From positions 1 to 40,566 of the forward strand of contig NZ_POUA01000022.1 in assembly GCF_003236385.1 (NCBI RefSeq): a stretch of 40,566 nt of DNA, written 5' to 3'. Below, piece by piece: positions 19,844 to 29,776 of this stretch. A program made the translations under genes and the position numbers. Every line of letters begins with the position of its first letter. Position 1 is the first letter of the stretch. Under the pieces are notes generated by a model. That model was not told the DNA's origin and searched no databases. It saw only the letters and a program-made list of their open reading frames with translations. The DNA comes from Spongiactinospora gelatinilytica. GTDB taxonomy: Bacteria > Actinomycetota > Actinomycetes > Streptosporangiales > Streptosporangiaceae.

Positions 19844-22024
19844 ATGACCGACCCGACCGACACACGCGACACCGGACCCCGCGTCGGCTCACCGCTGTGG
19901 GCCTACCTGGCGGGCGTCATCACGATCGGCTTCACGACGCTGGCCGTGGCCCTGGCTCTGCTCGACCCCGCCGAGGCGGCGGGGCTCACCCGCGAACCGC
20001 TGTTCTGGATGCTCGGCGTCCTGGTCGTGCTCGGCGAGCTGCGGCCGGTGATGATCTCCTCGTCGGTGGTGGTCAACGGCACCTACCCCTCGGTGATGTT
20101 CAACTTCGCCGTGCTCATGCACTACGGGTTGCCGGTGGCGCTCCTGCTGCACGCCGTCGCGGTACTGGTGAACGGCGTGGTCACCCGCAAGGCATGGCAC
20201 CGGGTGATGTTCAACATCGCCCAGGTCACCATGGCCGGCACGGCGGCGGCCGCGGTGCTGACCGCCTTCGGCATCCGGCCGAGCCCGCTCGCCCCCTGGG
20301 TCCCCGGCGGCGGCGACCTGATCGCCATCGTGTTCGCCGCGGCGGCCTACTTCCTGGTCCGCGCCATGCTGGTGTGCTGGGCGGTGTCCCTGCACGAGCG
20401 CCGCTCCCCGATGCGGGTGATCAGGGCCACCATCGGCCACCAGGCCCTCGTCTACACCGGGCTGCTCGGCCTGGCCCCGCTGGTGGTCGTCGTGATGACG
20501 TACTCGCCGGTGCTCGTGCCGCTGTTCGTCGCCCCGCTGGTCGCGGTCTACTTCACCGCCGGCATGTCGATGCGCCGCGACCACCAGGCCCTGCACGACG
20601 GCCTGACCGGGCTGCCCAACCGCAAACTGCTGCTGCTGCGCACCGAGGAGGCCATCGCCGAGGCGCGCGGCGAAGACCGGGTCGGCCTGTTCCTGCTCGA
20701 CCTGGACCGCTTCAAGGAGGTCAACGACACCCTCGGACACCCGGTCGGCGACCGGCTGCTCCAGATCGTCGCGCACCGCCTCACCCACAGTGTGCGCCCC
20801 GGCGACGTGGTGGCCAGGCTCGGCGGAGACGAGTTCGCGGTACTCCTGCCCTCGGTCAGAGACGCCACGGCGGCCAGGGAGGTGGCCGCGCGGCTGCGGG
20901 TGGCGCTGACCGAACCGGTGCGCCTGGAGGGCATGACCTTCGACCTGGACGCCTCGGTCGGCATCGCGCTGCACCCCGACCACGCCCCCGACTTCCAGCT
21001 CCTGCTGCAACGCGCCGACGTCGCGATGTACCTGGCCAAGGAGGGGCGCACCGGCGTCGAGACCTACGTCGCCGACCGCGACCGCAACTCCCCGGAGCGA
21101 CTGCTGCTGCTCGGCGACCTGCGCCGCGGCCTGGACGCCGGGGAGCTGACCCTGCACTACCAGCCCAAGATCGGCCTGGGCACCGGCCGGGTCGTCGGCC
21201 TGGAGGGCCTGCTGCGCTGGGAGCACCCGACCAGGGGCCTGATCGCCCCCGCCGACTTCGTGCCGCTCGCCGAACAGTCCTACCTGATGCGGCAGCTCAC
21301 CCAGTACGTCATCGACGCGGCGCTGAAACAGGCCGCGAGCTGGTGGGACGCCGGGCTGCGGGTGCAGGTCTCGGTCAACGTCTCGGCCCGCGACCTGCTC
21401 GACAGCGGTCTGCCCGAGCGCCTGGCGGCCGGGCTGGACCGCTACGGCCTGCCGCCCACCGCCATCCAGCTCGAAGTCACCGAGCGGATCTTGATGACCG
21501 ACCAGGCGTACGCGGCCGACATGATCCACGCCCTGGTCGGCCTCGGTGTGCCGCTCGCGCTCGACGACTTCGGCACCGGATACTCCTCGCTGGTACGGCT
21601 ACAGCGGATGGCGGTCTCCGAGGTCAAGATCGACGCGTCCTTCGTACGGCGGCTGGCCGACCCCGCCGGTGAGGACAACGCGCGCATCGTGCGCTCGATC
21701 ATCGATCTGGTGCGTTCGCTCGGGCTGCGTTCGGTCGCCGAGGGCGTCGAGACCGACGAGGTCAGCAGGCGGCTTTCGGAGATGGGCTGCGACGTCGGGC
21801 AGGGCTGGTGGTTCTGCGCGGCGATGCCGGCCGGCGAGGCGACCACCTGGCTGCGCTCCCGCCGTACGATGCTGGCGCCCGCGCAGGGACCGGCGGCGGT
21901 GTTCACCGCGGCGGGCGCGGCGGCGCGTACCGTCCCCGCGGGCGAACGCATGCCCGCGGCGGTCGGCAAGGCCGGGTTCAACGACGGGCTCACCGACGGC
22001 CTGGCGATGGCCGACCTCTGGTGA
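19844..22024 (+). CDS. Membrane GGDEF-EAL cyclic-di-GMP enzyme (RmdB-like)
   Basis: 726 residues. Residues ~20-245 hold about seven membrane segments. The GGDEF domain (~250-410) has an intact active site RLGGDEF (~327-331) and an I-site RPGD five residues before it. The EAL domain (~430-680) reads EGLLRWEHP, NVSARD, LEVTERILM, LDDFGTGYSS, VKIDASFV and AEGVETDE, so catalytic residues are present although the name motif is EGL. It may make and degrade c-di-GMP; which activity dominates cannot be read. A ~40-residue Ala-rich tail follows. Position between ligA and gatC matches S. coelicolor SCO5495 (RmdB), as I recall. ATG 19844 follows AGGGGG (19827-19832). The leader carries BldD-like boxes. 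Confidence 0.93.
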   Translation: MTDPTDTRDTGPRVGSPLWAYLAGVITIGFTTLAVALALLDPAEAAGLTREPLFWMLGVLVVLGELRPVMISSSVVVNGTYPSVMFNFAVLMHYGLPVALLLHAVAVLVNGVVTRKAWHRVMFNIAQVTMAGTAAAAVLTAFGIRPSPLAPWVPGGGDLIAIVFAAAAYFLVRAMLVCWAVSLHERRSPMRVIRATIGHQALVYTGLLGLAPLVVVVMTYSPVLVPLFVAPLVAVYFTAGMSMRRDHQALHDGLTGLPNRKLLLLRTEEAIAEARGEDRVGLFLLDLDRFKEVNDTLGHPVGDRLLQIVAHRLTHSVRPGDVVARLGGDEFAVLLPSVRDATAAREVAARLRVALTEPVRLEGMTFDLDASVGIALHPDHAPDFQLLLQRADVAMYLAKEGRTGVETYVADRDRNSPERLLLLGDLRRGLDAGELTLHYQPKIGLGTGRVVGLEGLLRWEHPTRGLIAPADFVPLAEQSYLMRQLTQYVIDAALKQAASWWDAGLRVQVSVNVSARDLLDSGLPERLAAGLDRYGLPPTAIQLEVTERILMTDQAYAADMIHALVGLGVPLALDDFGTGYSSLVRLQRMAVSEVKIDASFVRRLADPAGEDNARIVRSIIDLVRSLGLRSVAEGVETDEVSRRLSEMGCDVGQGWWFCAAMPAGEATTWLRSRRTMLAPAQGPAAVFTAAGAAARTVPAGERMPAAVGKAGFNDGLTDGLAMADLW

Positions 22025-22138
22025 GGCACGAATGGTGAGGCGCGGGCCCGCCCTGGCGCTTATCCGTTCGGCCACGGCCGGTCACTGCCCCTAGGATGGC
22101 TGTGTCCAATCGCCATTCATGAAACGGGTTAACGACTT

Positions 22139-22438
22139 ATGTCAGCCATAACCCGCGACGAGGTCGCCCATCTGGCGCGGTTGTCCCGGCTGGCGCTCTC
22201 CGACGACGAGCTCGACCACTACGCGGCCCAGCTCGATGCCATCATCGTCGCTGTCGCCAAGGTGAGCGAGGTCGCCGCCGAGGATGTGCCGCCGTCGTCG
22301 CACGCGTTGCCGATCACCAACGTCTACCGCCCCGACCAGGTGCGCCCGAGCCTCACGCCGCAGCAGGCGTTGTCCGGCGCGCCCGCCGTGGAGGACGACC
22401 GGTTCCGGGTGCCGCGCATCCTCGGGGAGGAGGCATGA
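22139..22438 (+). CDS. gatC: Asp/Glu-tRNA amidotransferase subunit C
   Basis: 99 residues, the normal length for GatC. It begins [22 protein letters not shown] and ends with [10 protein letters not shown], both family signatures. GatC is the small linker that holds GatA and GatB together in the amidotransferase that converts Glu-tRNA(Gln) and Asp-tRNA(Asn) to the correct forms. The stop overlaps the gatA ATG by 4 nt. No clear ribosome site precedes ATG 22139; a TAGGAT -10 candidate at 22092-22097 would give a leader of about 35 nt. Confidence 0.96.
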   Translation: MSAITRDEVAHLARLSRLALSDDELDHYAAQLDAIIVAVAKVSEVAAEDVPPSSHALPITNVYRPDQVRPSLTPQQALSGAPAVEDDRFRVPRILGEEA

Positions 22439-23925
22439 GCCTGATCCGCAAGAGCGCCGCCGAGCTGGGCGCGCTGCTGGGCGCGGGCGAGGTGTCCGCC
22501 GTCGAGGTGGCCCAGGCCCATCTCGACCGCGTCGCCGAGATCGACGGCAAGGTCCACGCCTTCCTGCACGTGGCCGCCGAGTCGGCGCTCGCCCAGGCGC
22601 GCGCGATCGACGAACGCCGGGCGAAGGGCGAGAGGCTGGGGCCGCTGGCCGGCGTGCCGATCGCGCACAAGGACGTCTTCACCACCTCCGACATGCCGAC
22701 CACCGCGGGCTCGAAGATCCTCCAGGGCTGGCGCCCGCCGTACGACGCGACGGTCACCCGGCGGCTGCGCGAGGCCGGGCTGGTGATCCTGGGCAAGACC
22801 AACCTGGACGAGTTCGCGATGGGCTCCTCCACCGAAAACTCCGCGTTCGGCCCCACCCGCAACCCGTGGGACCTCACGCGCGTCCCCGGCGGCTCCTCCG
22901 GCGGCTCCAGCGCCGCCGTCGCCGCCTACGCCGCCCCGCTGTCCACCGGCACCGACACCGGCGGCTCGATCCGGCAGCCCGCCGCCGTCACCGGCATCGT
23001 CGGCATGAAGCCGACCTATGGGGGTTCCTCCCGGTACGGGCTGATCGCGTTCGCCTCCTCGCTCGACACCCCCGGGCCGTTCGCCCGCAACGTGCTCGAC
23101 GCGGCGCTGCTGCACGAGGCGTTCTCCGGCCACGACCCGATGGACTCCACGTCGATCGACGCGCCGGTCCCCGGCGTCGTCGAGGCGGCCAAGCGCGCCG
23201 ACATCGCGGGGCTGCGCGTCGGCGTGGTCCGGGAGTTCGACAGCGAGGGCTTCCAGGCCGGCGTGGTGGCCCGCTTCCACGAGACCGTCGAGCTGCTGGA
23301 GTCCCTGGGCGCCAAGGTCGTCGAGCTGTCCTGCCCGTCCTTCACCACGGCGCTGCCGGCCTACTACCTGATCGCGCCCTCGGAGTGCTCCTCCAACCTG
23401 GCCCGCTTCGACGCCATGCGGTACGGCCTGCGGGTCGGCGACGACGGCGAGCGCAGCGCCGAGGAGGTCATGGCGATGACCCGGGCGGCCGGCTTCGGCC
23501 CCGAGGTCAAGCGCCGCATCATGCTCGGCACCTACGCCCTGTCCAGCGGCTACTACGACGCCTACTACGGCCAGGCCCAGAAGGTCCGCACCCTGATCGC
23601 CCGCGACTTCGAGGCCGCCTTCCACCAGGTCGACGTCCTTATCTCGCCCACCACCCCGACCACCGCCTTCCCGATCGGCGAGCGCGTGGACGACCCGATG
23701 GCGATGTACCTCGCCGACCTCTGCACCATCCCGGCCAACCTCGCCGGCAACGCGGCCATCTCCATCCCCTGCGGCCTCGCCGACGAGGACGGCCTCCCGG
23801 TCGGCCTCCAGATCATGGCCCCGGTCCTCGGCGACGACCGCTGCTACCGCGTCGGCGCCGCTCTGGAAACGGCCCTGGAGTCCCGCTGGGGCGGCCCCCT
23901 GCTGTCCAAGGCCCCGGCCCTGTAG
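22435..23925 (+). CDS. gatA: Asp/Glu-tRNA amidotransferase subunit A
   Basis: 496 residues, normal length. It carries the amidase-signature catalytic triad: Lys in IAHKDVF, cis-Ser in [13 protein letters not shown] and the nucleophile Ser in [13 protein letters not shown]. It hydrolyses glutamine to give ammonia, which is channelled to GatB. The start overlaps the gatC stop (ATGA). Unlike a compact gatCAB operon, the next gene in line is not gatB but an ATPase gene that starts 21 bp later. Confidence 0.97.
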   Translation: MSLIRKSAAELGALLGAGEVSAVEVAQAHLDRVAEIDGKVHAFLHVAAESALAQARAIDERRAKGERLGPLAGVPIAHKDVFTTSDMPTTAGSKILQGWRPPYDATVTRRLREAGLVILGKTNLDEFAMGSSTENSAFGPTRNPWDLTRVPGGSSGGSSAAVAAYAAPLSTGTDTGGSIRQPAAVTGIVGMKPTYGGSSRYGLIAFASSLDTPGPFARNVLDAALLHEAFSGHDPMDSTSIDAPVPGVVEAAKRADIAGLRVGVVREFDSEGFQAGVVARFHETVELLESLGAKVVELSCPSFTTALPAYYLIAPSECSSNLARFDAMRYGLRVGDDGERSAEEVMAMTRAAGFGPEVKRRIMLGTYALSSGYYDAYYGQAQKVRTLIARDFEAAFHQVDVLISPTTPTTAFPIGERVDDPMAMYLADLCTIPANLAGNAAISIPCGLADEDGLPVGLQIMAPVLGDDRCYRVGAALETALESRWGGPLLSKAPAL

Positions 23926-23946
23926 CAAGAGGGGAGGAACGGTGGC

Positions 23947-25176
23947 ATGATCACCCGCATCGAGATCGACGGCTTCAAGTCCTTCGCCGACTTCAGCATC
24001 GATCTGCCGCCGTTCCTCGCCGTCATCGGCACCAACGCCAGCGGCAAATCCAACCTGTTCGACGCGCTGCGCTTCCTGTCAGCGTTGTCCCGCGGCAGCG
24101 TCTTCGACGCCGTTGACGCGGTTCGGGGGGATGCGATCGGCCTGTTCCGGCAGCTCGGCGACGGCTCCCGGGTGGACACGATGACATTCGGCGTCGAGTG
24201 CGTGGTGGACCCACGGCTTTGGGACGTGCCCGAGGGGGAGTGGCCCGGCTCCCGGTGGCGTTATGACGTCACGGTCCGGCTCATCGAGAACGGGATCAGG
24301 ACCGTGGGATCGTTCTCTCCACTGGGCGAGTCGGCCGACCGCTGGGCGGAGTCGATCAACGCCGATCCCGCCTGGTCGGCGAATTACATCAGCTATATGG
24401 ACCAGGCGAAATGGAGGTCTCTGCCCGACGACAAGGCCTTGTTCCACGGCGTCGAGACCACTCTCGCCGCGATCGACGCCTTCCAACTGGAGGACACGGC
24501 GCTCCGGCGGGTCAGTCCCATGCCCGCGCGGCCCGACCTTCAGCCGAATGGCGGTGGGCTGCCCGCCTACCTGGAGTTCCTACGGCGGGCGAGTGCCACC
24601 GCCGAGGAGCCGCAGGGGGTGCTGGCCGAGATCAAGGCCGATCTGGTGCGGATCGTGCGGGAGGTCGTGTCGTTCGACGTGATCGAGGACATCGAACGGC
24701 GTGACCTGCGGATCGTGTTCGAGGGCCGGGACACCCCGAGGTTCGGGGCGGAGGTGGCCTCCGATGGCACGTTGCGGGTGCTGGCGCTGCTGGCCGTGCT
24801 CAACGACCCGCACAAGTCCGGGATGCTCGCCGTGGAGGAGCCTGAGAACGGCGTGTTCCCCGAGCGGCTGCGCGAGCTGCTGACCACCATGCGCCGCCTG
24901 GTCAGCGATCCGGCTCACGACGATCCCGACTGGCCGCTCAAGCAGGTGCTGATCACCAGCCATTCGCCGGTGGTTTTGGACACCGTCCCGCGTCGCGAGA
25001 TCGTCTTCCTGGACAACGTGACCCGCATCCAGAACGGCGTGGCCTCGCGGGTCACCCAAGCGAGACGGCTGGTGGAGCCGGGGCAGCCCAACAAGATGCC
25101 GGGAGAGGAGCTTCCCCGGGTGACGGAGAGCGAACTCGACCGCTTCCGTGCCGGGAGGGAGTCGCTCTCCCCATGA
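23947..25176 (+). CDS. ABC-type AAA ATPase (OLD/RecF-like), first gene of a two-gene module in the gat operon
   Basis: 409 residues, start ATG 23947 with GGGGAGG 9 nt upstream. The N-terminus ITRIEIDGFKSF and Walker A GTNASGKS (28-35) are typical of SMC/RecF/OLD-type ATPases. The ABC signature region is ASDGTLRVLALLAVL (~269-283), Walker B is MLAVEEPENG (~292-301) and the H-switch is ITSHSP (~336-341). The central ~170 residues are divergent. There is no TOPRIM domain; that activity appears to be supplied by the next gene, whose ATG overlaps this stop by 4 nt. Parts of it use less GC-biased codons than gatA and gatB, hinting at acquisition. This split layout resembles PARIS (AriA/AriB) and OLD-type defence modules; function is inference. 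Confidence 0.85.
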   Translation: MITRIEIDGFKSFADFSIDLPPFLAVIGTNASGKSNLFDALRFLSALSRGSVFDAVDAVRGDAIGLFRQLGDGSRVDTMTFGVECVVDPRLWDVPEGEWPGSRWRYDVTVRLIENGIRTVGSFSPLGESADRWAESINADPAWSANYISYMDQAKWRSLPDDKALFHGVETTLAAIDAFQLEDTALRRVSPMPARPDLQPNGGGLPAYLEFLRRASATAEEPQGVLAEIKADLVRIVREVVSFDVIEDIERRDLRIVFEGRDTPRFGAEVASDGTLRVLALLAVLNDPHKSGMLAVEEPENGVFPERLRELLTTMRRLVSDPAHDDPDWPLKQVLITSHSPVVLDTVPRREIVFLDNVTRIQNGVASRVTQARRLVEPGQPNKMPGEELPRVTESELDRFRAGRESLSP

Positions 25177-25826
25177 GAAGCCTGCAGTCCGTGCTCGTGT
25201 GCGAAGGACGGACCGACGAGTGGCTGCTGCCGGTGCTGCTCCAGCGGGCCACGCACGCCATCTGCCTGGAGACCTTCCCCGGCGACGTGGAGGTCAGAGA
25301 CGTCCGGGTGCTCCGCGCCGACCACCAGATCCCCGCGGAGATCGTGGCGGCGGTGCTGCGCGAGCGCGGGGCCTTCGACGTGCTGCTCTACCACCACGAC
25401 GGGGCCCCGAGGCGTACGGCGGAGCAGAAGATCGCCGAGGTGCGCGCGGCACTGGACAAGGCCGGGGTGACCGAGGACTGCGTGTCCGTGGTGCCGGTAC
25501 GCGAGACCGAGGTCTGGATCCTCGCCGACCCGCGTACGCTGGCCATGGCGCTGTCCGTGCCCGAGGACAGGGTCAGGGCACTGGTCCCGGCGCAGGCCAC
25601 GCAGGCCGAGGGGGTGCCCGACCCCAAGGCGGTGCTGGGCCAGGTGATGCGGTCGCTGGTCAGGCGTCATCGCAGAGTGCGGCCGGACGGCGACGATGTG
25701 GAGCGATACTTCAGTGAGATCGCGGAGAATCTGAACATACCGCTGCTGCGGGAGGTTCCCGCGTTCGGCGACTGGTGGAACGAGATGGTGCGCGCGCTGG
25801 ATCGGCTGGGCTTCCGGTACGGCTGA
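25173..25826 (+). CDS. DUF4276 TOPRIM-like protein, partner of the preceding ATPase
   Basis: 217 residues. The N-terminal CEGRTDEWLLPVLLQR matches the EGxTDE acidic motif of DUF4276, an OLD-family TOPRIM-like fold. The expected DxD site reads YHHDG (HxD, residues ~73-77), so one acidic residue is replaced. A third motif RETEVWILADP (~110-120) matches the family ExWxLAD signature. It is probably a nuclease or nuclease-like effector controlled by the ATPase; loss of one acidic residue leaves catalysis uncertain. Its ATG overlaps the ATPase stop (ATGA) and gatB follows after 35 bp, so all five genes gatC-gatA-ATPase-DUF4276-gatB look co-transcribed. Confidence 0.8.
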   Translation: MRSLQSVLVCEGRTDEWLLPVLLQRATHAICLETFPGDVEVRDVRVLRADHQIPAEIVAAVLRERGAFDVLLYHHDGAPRRTAEQKIAEVRAALDKAGVTEDCVSVVPVRETEVWILADPRTLAMALSVPEDRVRALVPAQATQAEGVPDPKAVLGQVMRSLVRRHRRVRPDGDDVERYFSEIAENLNIPLLREVPAFGDWWNEMVRALDRLGFRYG

Positions 25827-25861
25827 CGACCAGGGATATGTGAGAAGTGGTGGGAGAGCTG

Positions 25862-27367
25862 ATGAGCACTGAGACACTCATGGCCTACGACGAGGCGCTT
25901 GAGCGCTTCGAGCCCGTGCTGGGCATGGAGGTCCATGTCGAGCTGGGGACGGCGTCGAAGATGTTCTGCGGGTGCAGGGCGGAGTTCGGGGGGGCGCCGA
26001 ACACGCAGGTGTGTCCGGTGTGTTTGGCGTTGCCGGGGTCGTTGCCGGTGGCCAACGAGAAGGCGATCGAGTCGACGATCAGGATCGGGCTGGCTCTGAA
26101 CTGCTCGATCGCGTCGTGGTGCAGGTTCGCGCGGAAGAACTACTTCTACCCGGACATGCCGAAGAACTACCAGATCAGCCAGTACGACGAGCCGCTGTGC
26201 ACCGACGGGTACCTCGATGTCGAGGTGGACGGGCGCATCGTCAGGGTCGAGATCGAGCGGGTGCACCTGGAGGAGGACACCGGGAAGTCCACCCATGTGG
26301 GCGGGGCGACCGGGCGGATCCAGGGGGCCGACCACTCGATCGTCGACTACAACCGTGCGGGCATCCCGCTGGTGGAGATCGTGACCAGGCCGATCGAGGG
26401 CACCGACCGGCTCGCGCCGGAGATCGCCAGGGCGTACGTCGCGGAGCTGCGTGAGCTGATGCGCGCGCTCGGGGTGTCCGACGTGCGGATGGAGGAGGGG
26501 TCGCTGCGCTGTGACGTCAACGTCTCGCTGATGCCGCGCGGCACGTCCACCTGGGGCACCCGTACCGAGACCAAGAACGTCAACTCGCTGCGCAGCGTGG
26601 AGCGGGCGGTCCGGCACGAGATCGAGCGGCAGGGCGCGATCCTCGCCGACGGCGGCCGGATCATCCAGGAGACGCGGCACTTCCACGAGGACACCGGCGC
26701 CACGACCGCCGGGCGGTCCAAGGAAGAGGCCCAGGACTACCGCTACTTCCCCGAGCCCGACCTGGTGCCGATCGCCCCCGACCCGGAGTGGGTGGAGAGC
26801 CTGCGGTCCGGGCTGCCGGAGCTGCCCCGGGTGCGCCGCGGGCGGTTGCAGGAGGAGTGGGGCGCGTCCGACCTGGACATGCGCTCGATGCACAACGCCG
26901 ACGCGATCGACCTGGTGGAGGCGACCGTCGCCGCCGGGGCCGCGCCCGCCGACGCGCGGAAGTGGTGGATGGGCGAGCTGGCCAGGCGGGCCAACGAGGC
27001 CGGTTCCGCACTGGTCGAGCTGGCGATCACGCCGGTGCAGGTGGCCCGGGTGTGCGCGATGGTGGCCGAGGGCGCGGTCAACGACAAGCTGGCCAGGCAG
27101 GTGCTGGAAGGCGTACTGGCCGGCGAGGGCGGCCCCGACGAGGTCGTGGAGCGGCGTGGCCTGCGCGTCGTGAGCGACGAGGGCGAGCTGTCGGCGATCA
27201 TCGACCAGGTCATCGCGGACAACGCGGCGGCGGCCGACAAGGTGCGCGGCGGCAAGGTCGCCGCGGTCGGCGCGCTGGTCGGCGGGGTGATGAAGGCCAG
27301 CAGGGGCAAGGCCGACGCGGGCCGGGCCCGCGAGCTGATCCTGGCCAAGCTCGGCGTCTCCGAGTGA
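25862..27367 (+). CDS. gatB: Asp/Glu-tRNA amidotransferase subunit B
   Basis: 501 residues. Signatures include [26 protein letters not shown], the zinc-site cysteines in [71 protein letters not shown] and [10 protein letters not shown], plus a C-terminal YqeY-like tail domain (DQVIADN ... [16 protein letters not shown]). GatB phosphorylates the tRNA-bound Glu or Asp and receives ammonia from GatA. ATG 25862 was chosen because GGGAG lies 5 nt before it; an in-frame GTG at 25847 is possible. It follows the inserted ATPase/DUF4276 pair by 35 bp. Confidence 0.97.
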   Translation: MSTETLMAYDEALERFEPVLGMEVHVELGTASKMFCGCRAEFGGAPNTQVCPVCLALPGSLPVANEKAIESTIRIGLALNCSIASWCRFARKNYFYPDMPKNYQISQYDEPLCTDGYLDVEVDGRIVRVEIERVHLEEDTGKSTHVGGATGRIQGADHSIVDYNRAGIPLVEIVTRPIEGTDRLAPEIARAYVAELRELMRALGVSDVRMEEGSLRCDVNVSLMPRGTSTWGTRTETKNVNSLRSVERAVRHEIERQGAILADGGRIIQETRHFHEDTGATTAGRSKEEAQDYRYFPEPDLVPIAPDPEWVESLRSGLPELPRVRRGRLQEEWGASDLDMRSMHNADAIDLVEATVAAGAAPADARKWWMGELARRANEAGSALVELAITPVQVARVCAMVAEGAVNDKLARQVLEGVLAGEGGPDEVVERRGLRVVSDEGELSAIIDQVIADNAAAADKVRGGKVAAVGALVGGVMKASRGKADAGRARELILAKLGVSE

Positions 27368-27623
27368 GCGAGGCCCCCGCAGAGGGTCGGGCGCGCGTTC
27401 CTTAGCACGCGGAAAGAACCGTGTTCATCGGGCTTTCCCGGGTGAGCGCGCGCCGCTACCTTGAATACCTGTGCGTCACAGGACCAGCCCGACTCCCTGC
27501 CAAATCGCAGGACCGCTCGGCACCGCCGGACCTCGATGTGCAATGTCTTCTTTCTGCGACATCAGATCACGGCCGTGCCGTAGGGTTGCGTGAGGAGAGG
27601 CCACGAAGCGAGAGGACGGAGGC

Positions 27624-29762
27624 GTGCGGAACGCCGGAGCGTCGATAGACCCGCCGACGGACCCGTTCGCTGCGATACCCCTGCCCGCTCCGCCGGAGTC
27701 CGGCGGCAAGGCCGGAAAACGCGGAAAGCCCGGGGCCGCGGAGCAGCGTTCCGAAGCGTCCGACCCGGACGGTGACGGCGACAGAAAACTGCCGCCAGGG
27801 GTTTCTCCCGACATTTTCGGCGGATTGGATTCACCATCGGAAAATGCCGGTGGCTCCGATTCCGCGGCCGGTACCAAGCTGCCCCCGGTGCCGTTGCCGC
27901 CGCAGCCCTGGCCCACCTCCGGCCCGCCGGAGCGGCGTCATCCGGTTCCGTTGTCCGCGCCGCTGTCGGCACCGGTCTCCGGGGCGATGGAGGGCGATCA
28001 CACGTTCAGCGGTGGCGCTCCCGTGCAGATCCAGGTGCCCGACCCGCCGCCGCGCCGCCGCGGGCGCGGCACGCTCGTCACGGTCATGTGCGTGCTGATC
28101 GTCCTGGCCCTGGCCTATACCCTGCCCGCGGTGTACATGTCGGGCGCCATCCTGCCCGGCACCACCGTGCGGGGCGTCGATCTCGGCGGGCTGACCGTCA
28201 CCCAGGCGGCCGAGCGGTTGCGCGAGCGGCTCGACGAGCGCAGCAGGGAGGAGATCACCGTACGGGCGCTGAGCGTGCCGTACGAGATCAAGCCGGAGCG
28301 CGCCGGGCTGGAGCTCGACGTGGTGGGCACCATCGAGCACGCCCCCAGCGGGTTCCCCGATCCGATCGAGGTGTGGCGCGGGCTGACCGGCACCACCGTG
28401 CTCGAACCCAAGATCACAGTGGACTCCGCCCGGCTGTCGGAGGCCGTTGACGACCTGGCCAAGAAGATCGACCGGCCGGTGCGCGAGGGCGAGATCCGCT
28501 ACAGCGGCGTCCGGCCGCGGATCGTCGAGCCGCGTGACGGCGCCGCGCTGCAGCGGGCCGCCGCCGCCGAGTTGATCAAGGGCGCCTACCTGTCGGAGGC
28601 GAGCGGCCCCGTCCAGCTTCCGGTCACCGTGGTGCGGCCCAAGGTCGCCAAGAAGGAGTTCAAGGCGGCGGCGGCGATGGCCCGGGCTGCGGTCGCCGCG
28701 CCGATCGTGCTCAGCACGGGCGTCGGGCGCGCTCGGCTGACGCCGTCCGTGCTGGCCGCCAACCTCACCTTCGAGCCGGGCGAGAGCGGCGGGCTCGACC
28801 CGGTCTTCGACGCCAAGGCGGCGCTGGCCGCGGTGGAAAGCCGCCTGGTGGACCCGGCCAAGGCCCCCGTCGAGGCCGGTTACGACATCGTCAACGGCAA
28901 GCCGAAGCTGACCCCCGGCAAGCCCGGCCTCGGCGTCGATGCCGACAAGCTGGCCGCGGCGGTGGAGAAGGTCGTCGAGGAGGGCGGGAGCCGGACGATC
29001 CGGGTGTCGCTCGTCGAGGTCGAGCCGAGGGTGGGCGCGGCCGAGGTGCGCAAGCTGGGCATCAAGGAGAAGATCAGCGAGTTCACCACCCAGCACCCCT
29101 GCTGCGCTCCCCGGGTGACCAACATCCACGCGATCGCCGACATCCTGGACGGGCACCTGGTCAAGCCTGGGGAGACGTTCTCACTCAACGAGATCGTCGG
29201 GCGGCGCGACACGGCGCGCGGTTTCGTCCCGGCCCCGCAGATCACCGCGGGCCGCCTGGTGAACGAGGTGGGCGGTGGCATCTCCCAGTTCGTCACGACG
29301 ATGTACAACGCCGTGTTCTTCGCGGGCCTGAAGGACGTGAAGCACACGCCGCACGAGTTCTACATCTCCCGGTATCCGGCGGGCCGGGAGTCCACGGTGT
29401 CCTTCCCGCAACCGGACTTCCAGTGGCAGAACGACTCCGGCCACGGGGTGCTGATCAAGACCAGTTATACCTCGACGTCGATCACGGTGTCGTTCTGGGG
29501 GACCAAACGGTACGACACCATCAAGGCGGTGGCCACCGAGCCGCACAGTTTCACCGACTTCACCCGTGAGACCGACGACAAGCCGGACTGCATTCCGATG
29601 ACCGGGCAGCGCGGGTTCACCATCGAGGTCACCCGGGTCTTCTTCAACGACGGGAAAGAGATCAGGCGCGACTCGCCGATCCGCACGGTGTACCGCCCGG
29701 AGACCGACCTGACCTGCGGGCCCGCCCCCACCGCGTCCCCGAAGCCGAGCGGCGGGAGCTGA
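27624..29762 (+). CDS. VanW-family membrane-anchored cell-wall protein
   Basis: 712 residues from GTG 27624. A Pro-rich cytoplasmic region (~1-150) is followed by one membrane segment (LVTVMCVLIVLALAYTLPAV). Outside it are PG_binding_4-like repeats (the TVRGVDLGGLTVTQAAERL type) and the VanW domain with HPCCAPRVTNIHAIADILDG, PGETFSLNEIVG, GGGISQFVTTMYNAVFFAGL and YPAGRESTVSFPQPDFQWQN. These proteins act at the peptidoglycan; the exact reaction is unproven and the link to vancomycin is historical, not evidence of resistance. A Pro/Ser/Gly tail ends the protein. AGAGGA (27611-27616) is the likely ribosome site. The next gene is convergent, with 14 bp between. Confidence 0.9.
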   Translation: MRNAGASIDPPTDPFAAIPLPAPPESGGKAGKRGKPGAAEQRSEASDPDGDGDRKLPPGVSPDIFGGLDSPSENAGGSDSAAGTKLPPVPLPPQPWPTSGPPERRHPVPLSAPLSAPVSGAMEGDHTFSGGAPVQIQVPDPPPRRRGRGTLVTVMCVLIVLALAYTLPAVYMSGAILPGTTVRGVDLGGLTVTQAAERLRERLDERSREEITVRALSVPYEIKPERAGLELDVVGTIEHAPSGFPDPIEVWRGLTGTTVLEPKITVDSARLSEAVDDLAKKIDRPVREGEIRYSGVRPRIVEPRDGAALQRAAAAELIKGAYLSEASGPVQLPVTVVRPKVAKKEFKAAAAMARAAVAAPIVLSTGVGRARLTPSVLAANLTFEPGESGGLDPVFDAKAALAAVESRLVDPAKAPVEAGYDIVNGKPKLTPGKPGLGVDADKLAAAVEKVVEEGGSRTIRVSLVEVEPRVGAAEVRKLGIKEKISEFTTQHPCCAPRVTNIHAIADILDGHLVKPGETFSLNEIVGRRDTARGFVPAPQITAGRLVNEVGGGISQFVTTMYNAVFFAGLKDVKHTPHEFYISRYPAGRESTVSFPQPDFQWQNDSGHGVLIKTSYTSTSITVSFWGTKRYDTIKAVATEPHSFTDFTRETDDKPDCIPMTGQRGFTIEVTRVFFNDGKEIRRDSPIRTVYRPETDLTCGPAPTASPKPSGGS

Positions 29763-29776
29763 GCCGGGCCCTCGCG

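Noticed and set aside
19889-21529. 546-codon minus-strand frame
   Set aside because: Exact shadow of the GGDEF-EAL gene, with repetitive Gly/Gln/His composition and no recognisable domain.
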